The notes: a model not told the origin generated them from the sequence alone. Numbered from the stretch's first letter, positions 17,720 through 25,922 are shown. The stretch is DNA of 64,000 bases from Actinomycetota bacterium (GCA_020637055.1 JACJWR010000004.1:124001-188000); one strand, 5' to 3'. Numbers and translations are program-made.

Positions 17720-18481
17720 GTGCTACTGATCGGCATGGCACCGCCGGCACACGCCGGCGGCGCCTCCTCGCTAGTCTCCGTTGGTGTGGAGGAACCCGAT
17801 CCCGGCGATGCCGCCGTGCGCGACCCCGGCGCTTTCGGTCGTCCAGACGATGCGCCTGAGTTCGACCAGCCCGGCCTTGACGTCGAATCGGAGTCCGATG
17901 ATGCCCGGCGGGCGCGGTTCAATGCGGCCGTTGAAGAGTTCATGCAGCCGCTCTACGGCAATGCCCTTCGCTTGACCGGCAATCCGCACGACGCGTCCGA
18001 CCTGGTGCAGGCGACCTTCGAGCGTGCGTTCAAGGCATTCCACCAGTACAAGCCGGGCACCAATCTCAAGGCGTGGCTGTTCAAGATCCAAAGCAACACC
18101 TTCATCAACGACTACCGCAAGAAGCAGCGGCAGCCCAAGGTGGCCGACTCCGATCAGGTCGAAGACTGGCAGATGCACCGGGCCGAGTCACATACCTCCA
18201 CCGGACTGCGCTCGGCCGAAACCGAGGTTCTCGAGTCGCTTCCCGAGCAGGCGATCATCGAAGCGCTCGACCAACTCTCCGACGAGTATCGACAGGCCGT
18301 GTTGCTGGCGGACGTGGAGGGGCTCCGCTATAAGGAGATCGCGGAGATCATGGGGACCCCGGTCGGGACCGTGATGTCCCGGCTTCACCGCGGGCGACGG
18401 CAACTGCGCGGACTGCTGGAGGAGCACGCCCGATCGCTGGGCTACCTTCGCGGATCGGACACGCTTGGAGAAGGAGAGTGA
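17720..18481 (+). CDS. sigR: ECF sigma factor SigR/SigH (thiol-oxidative stress)
   Basis: 253 residues from the GTG at 17720, preceded by AAGGAG (17708-17713). An in-frame GTG at 17786 would give 231 residues, close to typical SigR length, but has no Shine-Dalgarno. Sigma-2 region: DDARRARFN to RNxADAEDLVQ-type sequence, here GNPHDASDLVQATFERAF; conserved AWLFKIQSNTFINDYRKKQR; sigma-4 with YKEIAEIMGTPVGTVMSRLHRGRRQLR. It controls thioredoxin and thiol-homeostasis genes. The C-terminal coding end abuts rsrA. A GC hairpin (17741-17760) lies just inside the longer reading frame. Long and short isoforms are known for Streptomyces SigR and may exist here (inference). Confidence 0.92.
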   Translation: MLLIGMAPPAHAGGASSLVSVGVEEPDPGDAAVRDPGAFGRPDDAPEFDQPGLDVESESDDARRARFNAAVEEFMQPLYGNALRLTGNPHDASDLVQATFERAFKAFHQYKPGTNLKAWLFKIQSNTFINDYRKKQRQPKVADSDQVEDWQMHRAESHTSTGLRSAETEVLESLPEQAIIEALDQLSDEYRQAVLLADVEGLRYKEIAEIMGTPVGTVMSRLHRGRRQLRGLLEEHARSLGYLRGSDTLGEGE

Positions 18482-18486
18482 ACGGG

Positions 18487-18816
18487 ATGAATCCGGCCTA
18501 CCTTTGCGCATCGACGATGGCGCACGTGGACGAGTTCATCGATGGCGAACTCGGGCCGCGGGAGTGCGAGGGTGTGGAGGCGCACCTGTTGGTCTGTCCC
18601 CGCTGCCGGGCGGCCTATCAGCGGGAACTCGATCTGAAGAACATCGTCCGCAAGGCCTGTGCCTGTAGTGGCGTGCCGGATGAACTCAAGGATCGAGTGC
18701 TGGCCCGGATCTCCCAGCTGCGCGTCGACGTCGACGGCGCCACCTTCGAGTCGCTCACCTTCCGGGCCGCCGTCTACCGGCAGGGGCCGAACACCGCTCC
18801 CGGCGGGGGCGGCTGA
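18487..18816 (+). CDS. rsrA: Zinc-associated anti-sigma factor RsrA/RshA
   Basis: 109 residues from the ATG at 18487 (AAGGAG 10 nt upstream; the GTG at 18478 overlapping the sigR stop is only 1 nt from it). ZAS motif: HLLVCPRC (H-x3-C-x2-C), preceded by Cys in AYLC and followed by a redox Cys pair in KACACSG. It binds Zn2+ and SigR; disulfide formation under oxidation releases SigR. The length and pairing with sigR match the family. Confidence 0.93.
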   Translation: MNPAYLCASTMAHVDEFIDGELGPRECEGVEAHLLVCPRCRAAYQRELDLKNIVRKACACSGVPDELKDRVLARISQLRVDVDGATFESLTFRAAVYRQGPNTAPGGGG

Positions 18817-18828
18817 CCGCTAGAGAGA

Positions 18829-18868
18829 ACGAACCCGGCCGAAGTGCGCGCACTCGGGCCGGGTTCGT
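18829..18868. terminator. Bidirectional hairpin between rsrA and bL37 gene
   Basis: Perfect 12-bp arms ACGAACCCGGCC (18829-18840) and GGCCGGGTTCGT (18857-18868) enclose a further palindrome, AGTGCGCGCACT. It lies between convergent genes, 12 nt after the rsrA stop. There is no T-tract, as is usual in high-GC actinobacteria. Confidence 0.75.
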
Positions 18869-18873
18869 CGTCG

Positions 18874-18948
18874 TCAGGAGTTGGGGCGACGACCGTGGTT
18901 CGCCTTGTTCTTCCGACGATCGCGCTTCTTCCGACCTCGTTTGCTCAT
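18874..18948 (-). CDS. 24-residue ribosomal protein bL37 (AURKAIP1/COX24 domain)
   Basis: A very short gene: ATG at 18948, AGGAGG (18957-18962) 8 nt upstream. The product starts MSKRGRKKRDRRKNK and ends ANHGRRPNS, half of it Arg or Lys, matching the tiny 50S protein bL37 seen in mycobacterial ribosome structures. The hairpin at 18829-18868 follows directly. The sequence match and the strong ribosome binding site make this firm despite its size. Confidence 0.9.
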   Translation of the reverse strand: MSKRGRKKRDRRKNKANHGRRPNS

Positions 18949-19122
18949 CGTCTGAGCCTCCTCTCTGATTCGTCCTCGCCATGGCCTTGCGGCCGTGGGC
19001 CAATGGTGGCACAGCGACTGACCGGCCGGACGGGTCGCGGTCCGGCGCCAGGTGCGACGGGGGCCTCCGAGACCGACCGATAGGGTCGCGGTGACAGATC
19101 GAGCCCGGAAAGGATCCGTCTG

Positions 19123-20460
19123 ATGCGCACCCTCCTGGTAGCCAACCGGGGCGAAATCGCCGCCCGGGTGATCCGGACCGCCCACCGGCTGGGGATGTTG
19201 ACGGTCGCGGTCTACTCGGACGCCGACGCCGACCTGCCGTTCGTGGCCGATGCCGACTTCGCGGTGCGGATCGGGCCGCCCCCGCCGGCCGAGTCCTACC
19301 TCAATCGCGAGGCCGTGCTGGCCGCTGCGGCCGAGACCGGCGCGGACGCCATCCACCCCGGTTACGGCTTCCTGTCGGAGAATGCCGACTTCGCCGAAGA
19401 GGTCATGGCGTCGGGGTTGCTGTGGGTGGGACCGCCGCCGACGGCGATGCGAGCAATGAGCGACAAGATCGACGCCCGCAACACGATGGCCGCGGCTGGG
19501 GTCCCGGTGGCGCCGGGCAGCGCCGATCCGGTCGATTCGGTGGCCGCGGCCCTCGCCGAGGCCGAGCAAATCGGCTATCCGGTGATGATCAAGGCGAGCG
19601 CGGGCGGTGGCGGCATCGGAATGGCCCGGGCCCACGACGCGGAGGAGCTCCGCGGCGCCTATGACACGGCGCGGACACGTGCGGAGCGGTTCTTCTCCCA
19701 CCCGGCCCTGCTGGTGGAGAAATACGTCGCGAATGCCCGTCACATCGAGGTCCAGATACTGGGCCTGGCGGACGGCACAGTGGTTGCGCTGGGCGAACGC
19801 GATTGCAGTGTGCAGCGGCGTCACCAGAAGGTCGCCGAGGAGAGCCCATCGCCGGCGGTCGGCGAGGGGTTGCGCGAGCGTTTGGCCGAGATCGCGGTGG
19901 CGGCGGGCGAAGCCGTCGGATACCGCAACGCCGGCACCGTCGAATTGCTGCTCGACGTCGCCACCGGGGAGGTGTGGTTCCTGGAGATGAACACCCGGTT
20001 GCAGGTGGAGCACCCGGTCACCGAGATGGTCACCGGACTCGATCTGGTCGAGGAGCAACTGCGGATCGCGCAGGGGCTCGAGCCGACGTTCGGCAGTGTT
20101 CCGCCGGCCCCGTCCGGCCACGCGTTGGAGATGCGGGTCTATGCCGAGGATCCGGTCAAGTTCCTGCCCCGGCCCGGAGCGATCACCCGCTGGGAAGAGC
20201 CCAGCGGCGAGTACGTGCGGGTGGATGCCGGCTACCGGGCGGGGGTGAAGGTGACGCCCTTCTACGATCCATTGCTGGCCAAGCTGGTCGTCTGGGGTGC
20301 CACGCGCGAGCAGATGTTGGCCCGAGGCCGCGCCGCGGTGGCCGAATTCCACCTCGAGGGACCGAAGAACAACTTGCCCTTCTTCGCCGAACTGCTCGCC
20401 GACGAGGCCTTTGTGGCCGGTGACTACACCACCTCGATCATCGATCGGATGCGCGCCTAG
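19123..20460 (+). CDS. accC: Biotin carboxylase subunit without a fused biotinyl domain
   Basis: 445 residues. Complete biotin carboxylase: LLVANRGEIAARVIRTA, HPGYGFLSENA, ATP-grasp IKASAGGGGIGMA, ERDCSVQRRHQKVAEE (catalytic Glu/Arg region), EMNTRLQVEHPVTE. It carboxylates biotin using ATP and bicarbonate. In most actinobacteria the homologous acyl-CoA carboxylase alpha chain carries its own biotinyl domain (about 590-660 residues). This one stops after the carboxylase fold, like stand-alone bacterial AccC. The free biotinyl protein just downstream on the other strand is a possible partner. No carboxyltransferase is in the window. Confidence 0.9.
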   Translation: MRTLLVANRGEIAARVIRTAHRLGMLTVAVYSDADADLPFVADADFAVRIGPPPPAESYLNREAVLAAAAETGADAIHPGYGFLSENADFAEEVMASGLLWVGPPPTAMRAMSDKIDARNTMAAAGVPVAPGSADPVDSVAAALAEAEQIGYPVMIKASAGGGGIGMARAHDAEELRGAYDTARTRAERFFSHPALLVEKYVANARHIEVQILGLADGTVVALGERDCSVQRRHQKVAEESPSPAVGEGLRERLAEIAVAAGEAVGYRNAGTVELLLDVATGEVWFLEMNTRLQVEHPVTEMVTGLDLVEEQLRIAQGLEPTFGSVPPAPSGHALEMRVYAEDPVKFLPRPGAITRWEEPSGEYVRVDAGYRAGVKVTPFYDPLLAKLVVWGATREQMLARGRAAVAEFHLEGPKNNLPFFAELLADEAFVAGDYTTSIIDRMRA

Positions 20461-20485
20461 GTACGGCGCTCCGAACGCCCGGCGG

Positions 20486-20704
20486 TCATTCCTCGCTGAT
20501 ATCGGCGATCAACTCGTCCTCGTCGATGGTGTCGCCTTCAGCGACCGCGAGCGTGGCGACGGTGCCTGCCACCTCGCTGACCACGGGTATCTCCATCTTC
20601 ATCGATTCCAGGATGACGAGGGTGTCCCCGTCGGCGACGGTATCGCCTTCGGCGACGAGAACTTTCCACACGTTGGCCGTCATCTCGGATCTCACTTCAG
20701 CCAT
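20486..20704 (-). CDS. Stand-alone biotinyl/lipoyl carrier domain (TB7.3-like)
   Basis: 72 residues comprising just one biotinyl domain: VLVAEGDTVADGDTLVILESMKMEIPV with the biotin-accepting Lys in SMKME, then a mirrored half GTVATLAVAEGDTIDEDELIA. Family and context match the small biotinylated protein TB7.3, encoded beside sigH/rshA and pdtaS in Mycobacterium. Whether it serves the neighbouring AccC is unknown. Convergent with accC (25-nt gap). Confidence 0.9.
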   Translation of the reverse strand: MAEVRSEMTANVWKVLVAEGDTVADGDTLVILESMKMEIPVVSEVAGTVATLAVAEGDTIDEDELIADISEE

Positions 20705-20790
20705 GGGTGCTCCCTTCGACTCGCGCCTACGGACCGGACGGTTCCGGAACCCGACGCATCGATGCTCGTGTGGTCATCCAATCAGAGTGC

Positions 20791-22140
20791 CTAGCCGGTG
20801 ATGCCCTGCTTGCGCATTTCCACTTGCATGTCGTGCGGGCTGGTCGAACTCTCGATCGCGGTCGCAAGGGTGATCACGCCCGCTTGGTACAGCGCAATCA
20901 GATGCTGGTCGAAGGTTTGCATGCCGTAGTAGCTACCTTCCTTGACGAGTTCGGTGATGGTCGAGGTCTTGGCGGGTTCGGTGATCGCATCGGCGATGCG
21001 CCCGGTGTTGATGGCGATCTCCATCGCGACCGCACGGCCCTTGCCGGTGGCGCGTTTGACAAGCCGTTGGCACAGGATGCCGCGCAACGATCCGGCCAGG
21101 GCGAACCGTACTTGCTGTTGTTCGTGCGGCGGGAAGAAGTCGATGATGCGATTCACCGTCTCCTGGGAGTCGACGGTGTGCAGGGTGGACATCACGAAGT
21201 GTCCCGTCTCGGCTGCGGCGAGCGCTGCCTTGACCGTCTCGGAGTCCCGCATCTCTCCGACCAGGATGACGTCGGGATCCTGGCGCATCGCACCGCGCAG
21301 GGCGCTGAGGAAGTCATGGGTGTCGACACCGACCTCGCGCTGGTTGACCATGGCCATCTTGTCGTGGTGGATCACCTCGATCGGGTCTTCGATCGTGACG
21401 ATGTTGACGCTCTTGTGGCGGTTGATGTGGTCGATCATTGCGGCCAGCGTGGTGGTCTTGCCGGAGCCGGTCGGACCGGTGACGAGGACGATGCCGCGAG
21501 GCTCCAAGGCGAGGTTGTACAGCACCTCCGGCACGCCGAGTTCGGCCAGTGCCGGCGCTCCGACGCTCACGTGGCGGAAGACCATGCCTGCCGCGCCGCG
21601 CTGGCGCAACACATTGACCCGGAACCGGCCCACGAGATCGTTCTGGTAGGCGAAGTCCGCCTCGTTCGTCTCGGCGAAAGCCACCGCCTGATCCGGTCGG
21701 ATCACTTCGGCCACCAGCGCCTCGGTGTCTTCGGCCGTGAGTACCGGGTGGTTGAGCGCGTGCAGGGTGCCGTCGATCCGCACCCGGGGCGGGCTGCCGG
21801 CCTTGACGTGCAGGTCCGAACCCTTGATCGCGACCAACGATGCCAGCAGGGTGTCGATACGTAGGGGTGACTCCACCGTCACCAGCGGCATTGTCGCCGG
21901 TGGCGGCGTCTCGGCGGTGGGGACCGGGGGGTTGGAAGGGGGAGGGTTGGGAGCGGGCGGTTCGGAACTGGTCGCCGTGGCAGTCCTGCGGCTTGGGGCC
22001 GTTGCCGGTGGAGGTGGCGGCGCCGAGACCGTCATGGGGCGCCCCATCGGTGCCGCAGGCTGGCCAGCGGATGCTCCCGCTGCGGCGGGTGGGATCGGCG
22101 CACCAGCGGGGCGCGGCGGTTCCTGGGCGAACTGGCTCAC
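20791..22140 (-). CDS. pilT: PilT-type secretion/twitching ATPase
   Basis: 449 residues. The first ~110 are disordered, Pro/Ala-rich. A PilT/GspE core follows: GSDLHVKAGSPPRVRIDG, Walker A TGPTGSGKTTTLAAM (~225), Asp-box VTIEDPIEVIH, RQDPDVILVGEMRDSET (Walker B) and the His-box TLHTVDSQETVNRIIDFFP. The HVKAGSPP and FFPPHEQQQVR blocks favour PilT, the retraction ATPase of type IV pili, over PilB. No other pilus gene is nearby. It is larger than most PilT proteins (~350 residues) because of the N-terminal extension. Confidence 0.9.
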   Translation of the reverse strand: MSQFAQEPPRPAGAPIPPAAAGASAGQPAAPMGRPMTVSAPPPPPATAPSRRTATATSSEPPAPNPPPSNPPVPTAETPPPATMPLVTVESPLRIDTLLASLVAIKGSDLHVKAGSPPRVRIDGTLHALNHPVLTAEDTEALVAEVIRPDQAVAFAETNEADFAYQNDLVGRFRVNVLRQRGAAGMVFRHVSVGAPALAELGVPEVLYNLALEPRGIVLVTGPTGSGKTTTLAAMIDHINRHKSVNIVTIEDPIEVIHHDKMAMVNQREVGVDTHDFLSALRGAMRQDPDVILVGEMRDSETVKAALAAAETGHFVMSTLHTVDSQETVNRIIDFFPPHEQQQVRFALAGSLRGILCQRLVKRATGKGRAVAMEIAINTGRIADAITEPAKTSTITELVKEGSYYGMQTFDQHLIALYQAGVITLATAIESSTSPHDMQVEMRKQGITG

Positions 22141-22149
22141 ACGTTCACG

Positions 22150-22392
22150 TTAGTCCGCCAGCTCGGGCGACGGCACCCCTTCGGCCCGGCTGGCATCGAT
22201 CCAACCATGGGTGGCGCAACGCGCCGCCCAGCCCTGCGGCATCACCTGCACCATCATCCGGCGGCGGCAGACCTCGCAGAAGCGGGGTGGTTCGAGTAGC
22301 AGCGCCGCCCGGCAACCTGTGTGGTCGCCCGAGCGTTGCGGTTCGCCGCAACGTTGGCAGTAGGGTCCGTTGGCGGGGTCGAAGGTGGTCAT
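22150..22392 (-). CDS. bsaP: Cys-rich small protein, probable biotin synthase auxiliary protein BsaP
   Basis: 80 residues from the ATG at 22392, ending 9 nt before the pilT start. Six Cys occur in YCQRCG, HTGCR, FCEVCRRRM and ARCATHGW, a spacing suited to binding an iron-sulfur cluster or zinc. Composition, size and the CRRRMxVQVxPxGWxARC pattern match what I recall of BsaP, the [4Fe-4S] helper of actinobacterial BioB first described in mycobacteria. The bioB gene is 3.6 kb away on the same strand. The BsaP name rests on pattern memory plus context, not a search; a plain zinc ribbon is the alternative. Confidence 0.68.
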   Translation of the reverse strand: MTTFDPANGPYCQRCGEPQRSGDHTGCRAALLLEPPRFCEVCRRRMMVQVMPQGWAARCATHGWIDASRAEGVPSPELAD

Positions 22393-22480
22393 GGCTCCAT
22401 GGTGGCCGATGGCCGCCGGACTTGGGAACGGGCAGTCCGGTCCGAGCCGGCGAAGTGCTCCGAACAGGTACCCTGGGAGC

Positions 22481-22873
22481 ATGGCCGAATCGAGCAGTTG
22501 GGCGGATGCCATCGGTACCCGGGCGACCATGGACTTCGTGGTCGCGGAGTCGGACACGGCACAGGCCGTCGGCTCGGGGGTGGTGCCGGTGCTGGGGACT
22601 CCGGTGCTCGTCGCCTGGTTGGAGGCCACCACCCTGCAGACGGTGGAGATGCCGGAGCATTCGGTGTCGCTGGGCGTCCACGTCGACGTCGCCCACCTGG
22701 CCCCCAGCGCGGTCGGCACCCAGGTGCAGTGCGAAGCTGAACTCGTCGCCGCGGCCGGACTTCGTCTGACGTATCACGTCTCGGCGAGCAACCAGGACGG
22801 CACCCAGATCGCTCGGGGCACCATCGACCGCGTGGTGGTGGGTCGGCAACGTTTCCTCTCCGGCTTGAAGTAG
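22481..22873 (+). CDS. Hot-dog fold thioesterase, FlK-like
   Basis: 130 residues, ATG at 22481 with GGGAG just upstream. Sequence such as TMDFVVAESDTA, GSGVVPVLGTPVLVAWLEATT and SLGVHVDVAHLAPSAVG corresponds to the fluoroacetyl-CoA thioesterase-like branch of the hot-dog superfamily: a strand-helix sheet with a Thr/Glu/His catalytic set (Glu in WLEATT, His in VDVAHLAP). It probably hydrolyses acyl-CoA thioesters in the cytoplasm. The substrate is unknown. Divergent from bsaP across 88 nt and convergent with the matrixin-like gene. Confidence 0.78.
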   Translation: MAESSSWADAIGTRATMDFVVAESDTAQAVGSGVVPVLGTPVLVAWLEATTLQTVEMPEHSVSLGVHVDVAHLAPSAVGTQVQCEAELVAAAGLRLTYHVSASNQDGTQIARGTIDRVVVGRQRFLSGLK

Positions 22874-22884
22874 CGCTCCGGGCG

Positions 22885-24045
22885 TCACAACTGCGGTGCA
22901 CAGGGCACCGTGCCGACCGCAGCGAGGCCGGCGAGATCGCCGGGACCGAAACCTGGCTGACCGCGATAGATCGGCGCCATGAGTTCCCGCGGATCGTCCG
23001 AGTGGCCAAGTCCCACGACGTGGCCCAACTCGTGCAGCAGCACCGACTTCAGGCCGTCGGGATCACGATTCTGCGGATCGGTCGAGTCGATCGCGGCGAA
23101 ACCGGTGACGAAGTGGGAGAGCCTGGTGTCGGACATCGTGACCGCCCGAGAGCCGCCATGGCCGGCGACCGAGTCGCGGTCGTCAGGCGCCCACACCACC
23201 AAGATCGGCGCCCACCGGTCGCCGTACCGATCCGGTTGGTAGGCCGGACGGTCGCTGCTGTAGGGCTCGTCGGTCGTTCCCTCGACCCGAAAGGCGACGC
23301 CGGTGGTACGGCTGACGATGGCCACCGCCTCCACCACCTGGGCGTAGGCGCCGGGCGGTGCGCCGGCGGTATTGACCACCACCGGCCACACCCGGCAGGG
23401 GGAATACCCCACCGGTGCGCCGTTCGGTTGGGTCTGCACGAAGCGGAATGCACCGCCCGCGGTGGCTTCGACTCGCGGCAGCACGCGTACCGCTTGTTCC
23501 CCGAGACCCGGCGGTGGGAATCCCGGCCACCGGAAGTCCGTGTCTCCGGCAGTTGTGCCCGCGGGTTCCGGAACATCCGGGGGGAAGGTGGGTGGAGCCT
23601 GGGGCATCGCAGCCGCGGGTGTGGGGTCGGCGGCTGCGAGGTCGGCCGGTTCCGGCGGGGCGTCGGTGGCCGGGTGCAGCGACCTGACATCGCCGGCAGA
23701 TTCGGGAACCGGTTCGATGGCGACCGGTGCGGCCACCCCGGCATCGACCTTGACGACATCCGCACGGGTGGCGACGGCTGCGGCCAGCGCAATCGTCGCA
23801 ACTGCCGTGGCTGCGATCGCGAGGGCCCTGCCGCGTCCGTTGCGGCGTGGCGGCGGCGCCGTAGTGCCCGCTGGGTGTCCGGTGCTCACGGCCTCGACCG
23901 GTGGTTCCATCGGCACGAAGAACTGCCAACCCGGCGGCGGCTCGGGCCATTCCGGCGGCGGCGTCCAACCACGCGGCGGCGTCCAGCCGGGTGGCGGCGT
24001 CGGCCAGCCCGGCGGGCGGTTCCACCGGAGCCTTACCCTTGCCAT
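22885..24045 (-). CDS. Membrane-anchored matrixin-like zinc protease with Trp-Pro-rich N-terminus
   Basis: 386 residues from the ATG at 24045 (AGGTGA 9 nt upstream; an in-frame ATG at 24096 is weaker). The cytoplasmic start carries about six repeats like PPGW and PPEW, then one membrane helix (ALAIAATAVATIALAAAVATR, ~75-95), a Pro-rich linker, and an exterior catalytic domain ending in LHELGHVVGLGHS (HExxHxxGxxH) and a Met-turn (ELMAPIY). This is the M10/matrixin-type signature and, unlike the protein at 730-3054, all catalytic residues are present. Substrate unknown. Its start lies 84 nt from the end of the disrupted acetolactate-synthase-like gene. Confidence 0.85.
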   Translation of the reverse strand: MARVRLRWNRPPGWPTPPPGWTPPRGWTPPPEWPEPPPGWQFFVPMEPPVEAVSTGHPAGTTAPPPRRNGRGRALAIAATAVATIALAAAVATRADVVKVDAGVAAPVAIEPVPESAGDVRSLHPATDAPPEPADLAAADPTPAAAMPQAPPTFPPDVPEPAGTTAGDTDFRWPGFPPPGLGEQAVRVLPRVEATAGGAFRFVQTQPNGAPVGYSPCRVWPVVVNTAGAPPGAYAQVVEAVAIVSRTTGVAFRVEGTTDEPYSSDRPAYQPDRYGDRWAPILVVWAPDDRDSVAGHGGSRAVTMSDTRLSHFVTGFAAIDSTDPQNRDPDGLKSVLLHELGHVVGLGHSDDPRELMAPIYRGQPGFGPGDLAGLAAVGTVPCAPQL

Positions 24046-24128
24046 CGGTGTGCTCACCTCTGGTTGCGATTCGATGCGTGGCGGTGCGCTACCCATCGTG
24101 GCACATCGGAGGCCGGAGCGGGACGGCG

Positions 24129-25789
24129 TCAGAGCCCAGTGGTGGAACGCGGGTAGGCGGCTTCCGGGTCGGTGAGGATGTTCACGAGATAGGGGACCCC
24201 GGCGCTCATGGCGCGGTCGATCGCCGGACCGATCCCGCCCGGATCGGTGACCACCTCGCCCGCTCCGCCGAGCGCAGCGACAACTGCGTCGTAGCGCAGA
24301 CCCTGCTGCAGATCCGCGGCCACGTCGTACTGGTGCAGCAGGCGCATGGGGTGCTTCTCCAGCCCCCACGCGCTGTTGTTGCCGACGACCATGACCACCG
24401 GCAGGTTCTGCCGGACCAACGTGTCCACATCCATGAGGCTGAAGCCAGCGGCTCCATCACCCATGAGCAGAACGGTCGGGCTGCCGGGGCGGGCGATGCC
24501 GCTGGCGATTGCATACCCCAGACCGGTGCCGAGGCAACCGTAGGGCCCGGGATCCAGCCAGTGCCCAGGCTGGGCCGGTTCTGATGAACCGGCCCGCGAA
24601 GGAGACGAAGTCGCCGCCGTCGCCGATCACCACGGTGTCGTCGGTGAGCCGGGGAGGAGTTCGCCATAGATCCGACCGGGATGGATCGGGTCGGTGTCGG
24701 CCCGCAACAGCTCGGCATCCGCTTCGATGGCCGCGGCGGCGGTCTGCCGCAGTTCGGTGGCCCACCCGCGGTCGCTGTTCACCGGTGTGATCGACTGCCA
24801 TTCGGAGGTCAACGACGTCAGGCGGCTGGCAGCGAACCCGCCGCCATGGCCACCGGGTGCGCATGCCCGGACAACTGTGCGGGATCGTCGGCGATTGCAC
24901 CACGGGGCGGGCCCCGGTCCGAACACGCCGTAGCCCAGCCGGAAGTCGAGCGGCGCCGACGACGATCACGAGGTCGGCCCCTGCGAAGGCAGCGCTCGAG
25001 CACGGGTGACGAGCAACTCGTGACCGCAGCGGCAGACTCCACGCGCCATGCCGTTGGTGATCACAGGAGTGCCGGTGACCCGGCGAATTCCGGCGGCGTG
25101 TTCGGCGCCGGACATCCCACATCCGATCCAAAGATCACCAAGGGGCGTTCGGCTCGGGCGAGCAACCCGGCGATCCTGCTGATGTCCTCGGGTCCGCCAC
25201 TCTCCGACTGGCTGTGCCGGTGCGGCGTGGAGCCCTGCCGGGGTGTAGAAACGATCCATCGGAACGTCCACGAACACCGGCCCGTGGCGGTGCGCCGCAG
25301 CCTTGGCGAAGCTGCGGAAGTGGCCATTCCGACTCCGGCGGGTCGTCCAGGGTTGCCGCCATCTTCGTCACCGGCGCCACCAGGGCAGGTGATCGATCTC
25401 CTGCAACGCCCGGTGCCCCACCGGAAGGCCGGTGCGCGGCCGCCGACCACCAGCATCGGAACGCCGTTGAAGTAGGCCGAGGTCAAGGCGCTGATTCCAT
25501 TGGTGACGCCCGGGCCGGCGGTGATCGCCGCGAATCCGGGCGTGCGGGTCAACTTCGCCGTGCCTTCGGCCGCGAACACCGCAGTCGCCTCGTGGCGGGT
25601 ATCCACCAATCGGATCGGGCCTGATCTCAGCGCGTCGTCGTTGCTGCGCCCGGCCGCTTCGCCGGAGGCGCCGCCGACGGCCGCGTCGTAGAGGGGGAAC
25701 ACGTGGGCACCGCTGAGCGTGAAGAGGGTGGAGATTCCATAGGCGCGGGCCGCGGCGATCATGAAGTCGCCGCCATGGCCTGTCATCAT
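24129..25789 (-). pseudogene. Acetolactate-synthase-like (IlvG-type) TPP enzyme, about eleven frameshifts
   Basis: Homology is continuous over ~553 codons but spread over all three leftward frames. Clean 5' part (25789 to ~25412): [35 protein letters not shown] (TPP Glu), [20 protein letters not shown]. Clean 3' part (~24560 to 24129): [28 protein letters not shown] (TPP/Mg GDG motif), [12 protein letters not shown]. Between, frame changes fall near 25410, 25384, 25335, 25210, 25115, 24998, 24955, 24905, 24830, 24655 and 24575. Each fragment keeps good homology (for example FVDVPMDRFYTPAGL, FAGADLVIVVGA). Several breaks sit at short G or C runs. It is either a decaying gene or an uncorrected stretch of assembly. 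Confidence 0.85.
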
Positions 25790-25838
25790 CTCGACCCCGG
25801 CGTCGGGGACTCCATCTGTTCCGGTGTGCGCTCGGTGG

Positions 25839-25922
25839 TCAAATCAGGCTCACAAACACCGCGACCAACAGCGAGATGATCAGCACGACCGCCACCGCTG
25901 TGATCGGGTTCTTGTCCATCAT
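25839..25922 (-). CDS. Possible 27-residue single-helix membrane protein
   Basis: A short frame starting with two ATGs (25922, 25919), after AGAGGA about 8 nt upstream. It encodes MMDKNP, then an uninterrupted hydrophobic helix (TAVAVVLIISLLVAVFVSLI), then stop. Lies between bioB and the acetolactate-synthase-like gene on the same strand. The clean helix and short charged N-terminus look like a real small membrane protein; nothing else supports it. Confidence 0.45.
   Translation of the reverse strand: MMDKNPITAVAVVLIISLLVAVFVSLI

Noticed and set aside
25061..25789. Separate 242-residue TPP enzyme gene
   Set aside because: Only its first ~125 codons are homologous in that frame; the rest of the homology continues in other frames, so it is part of the disrupted locus.
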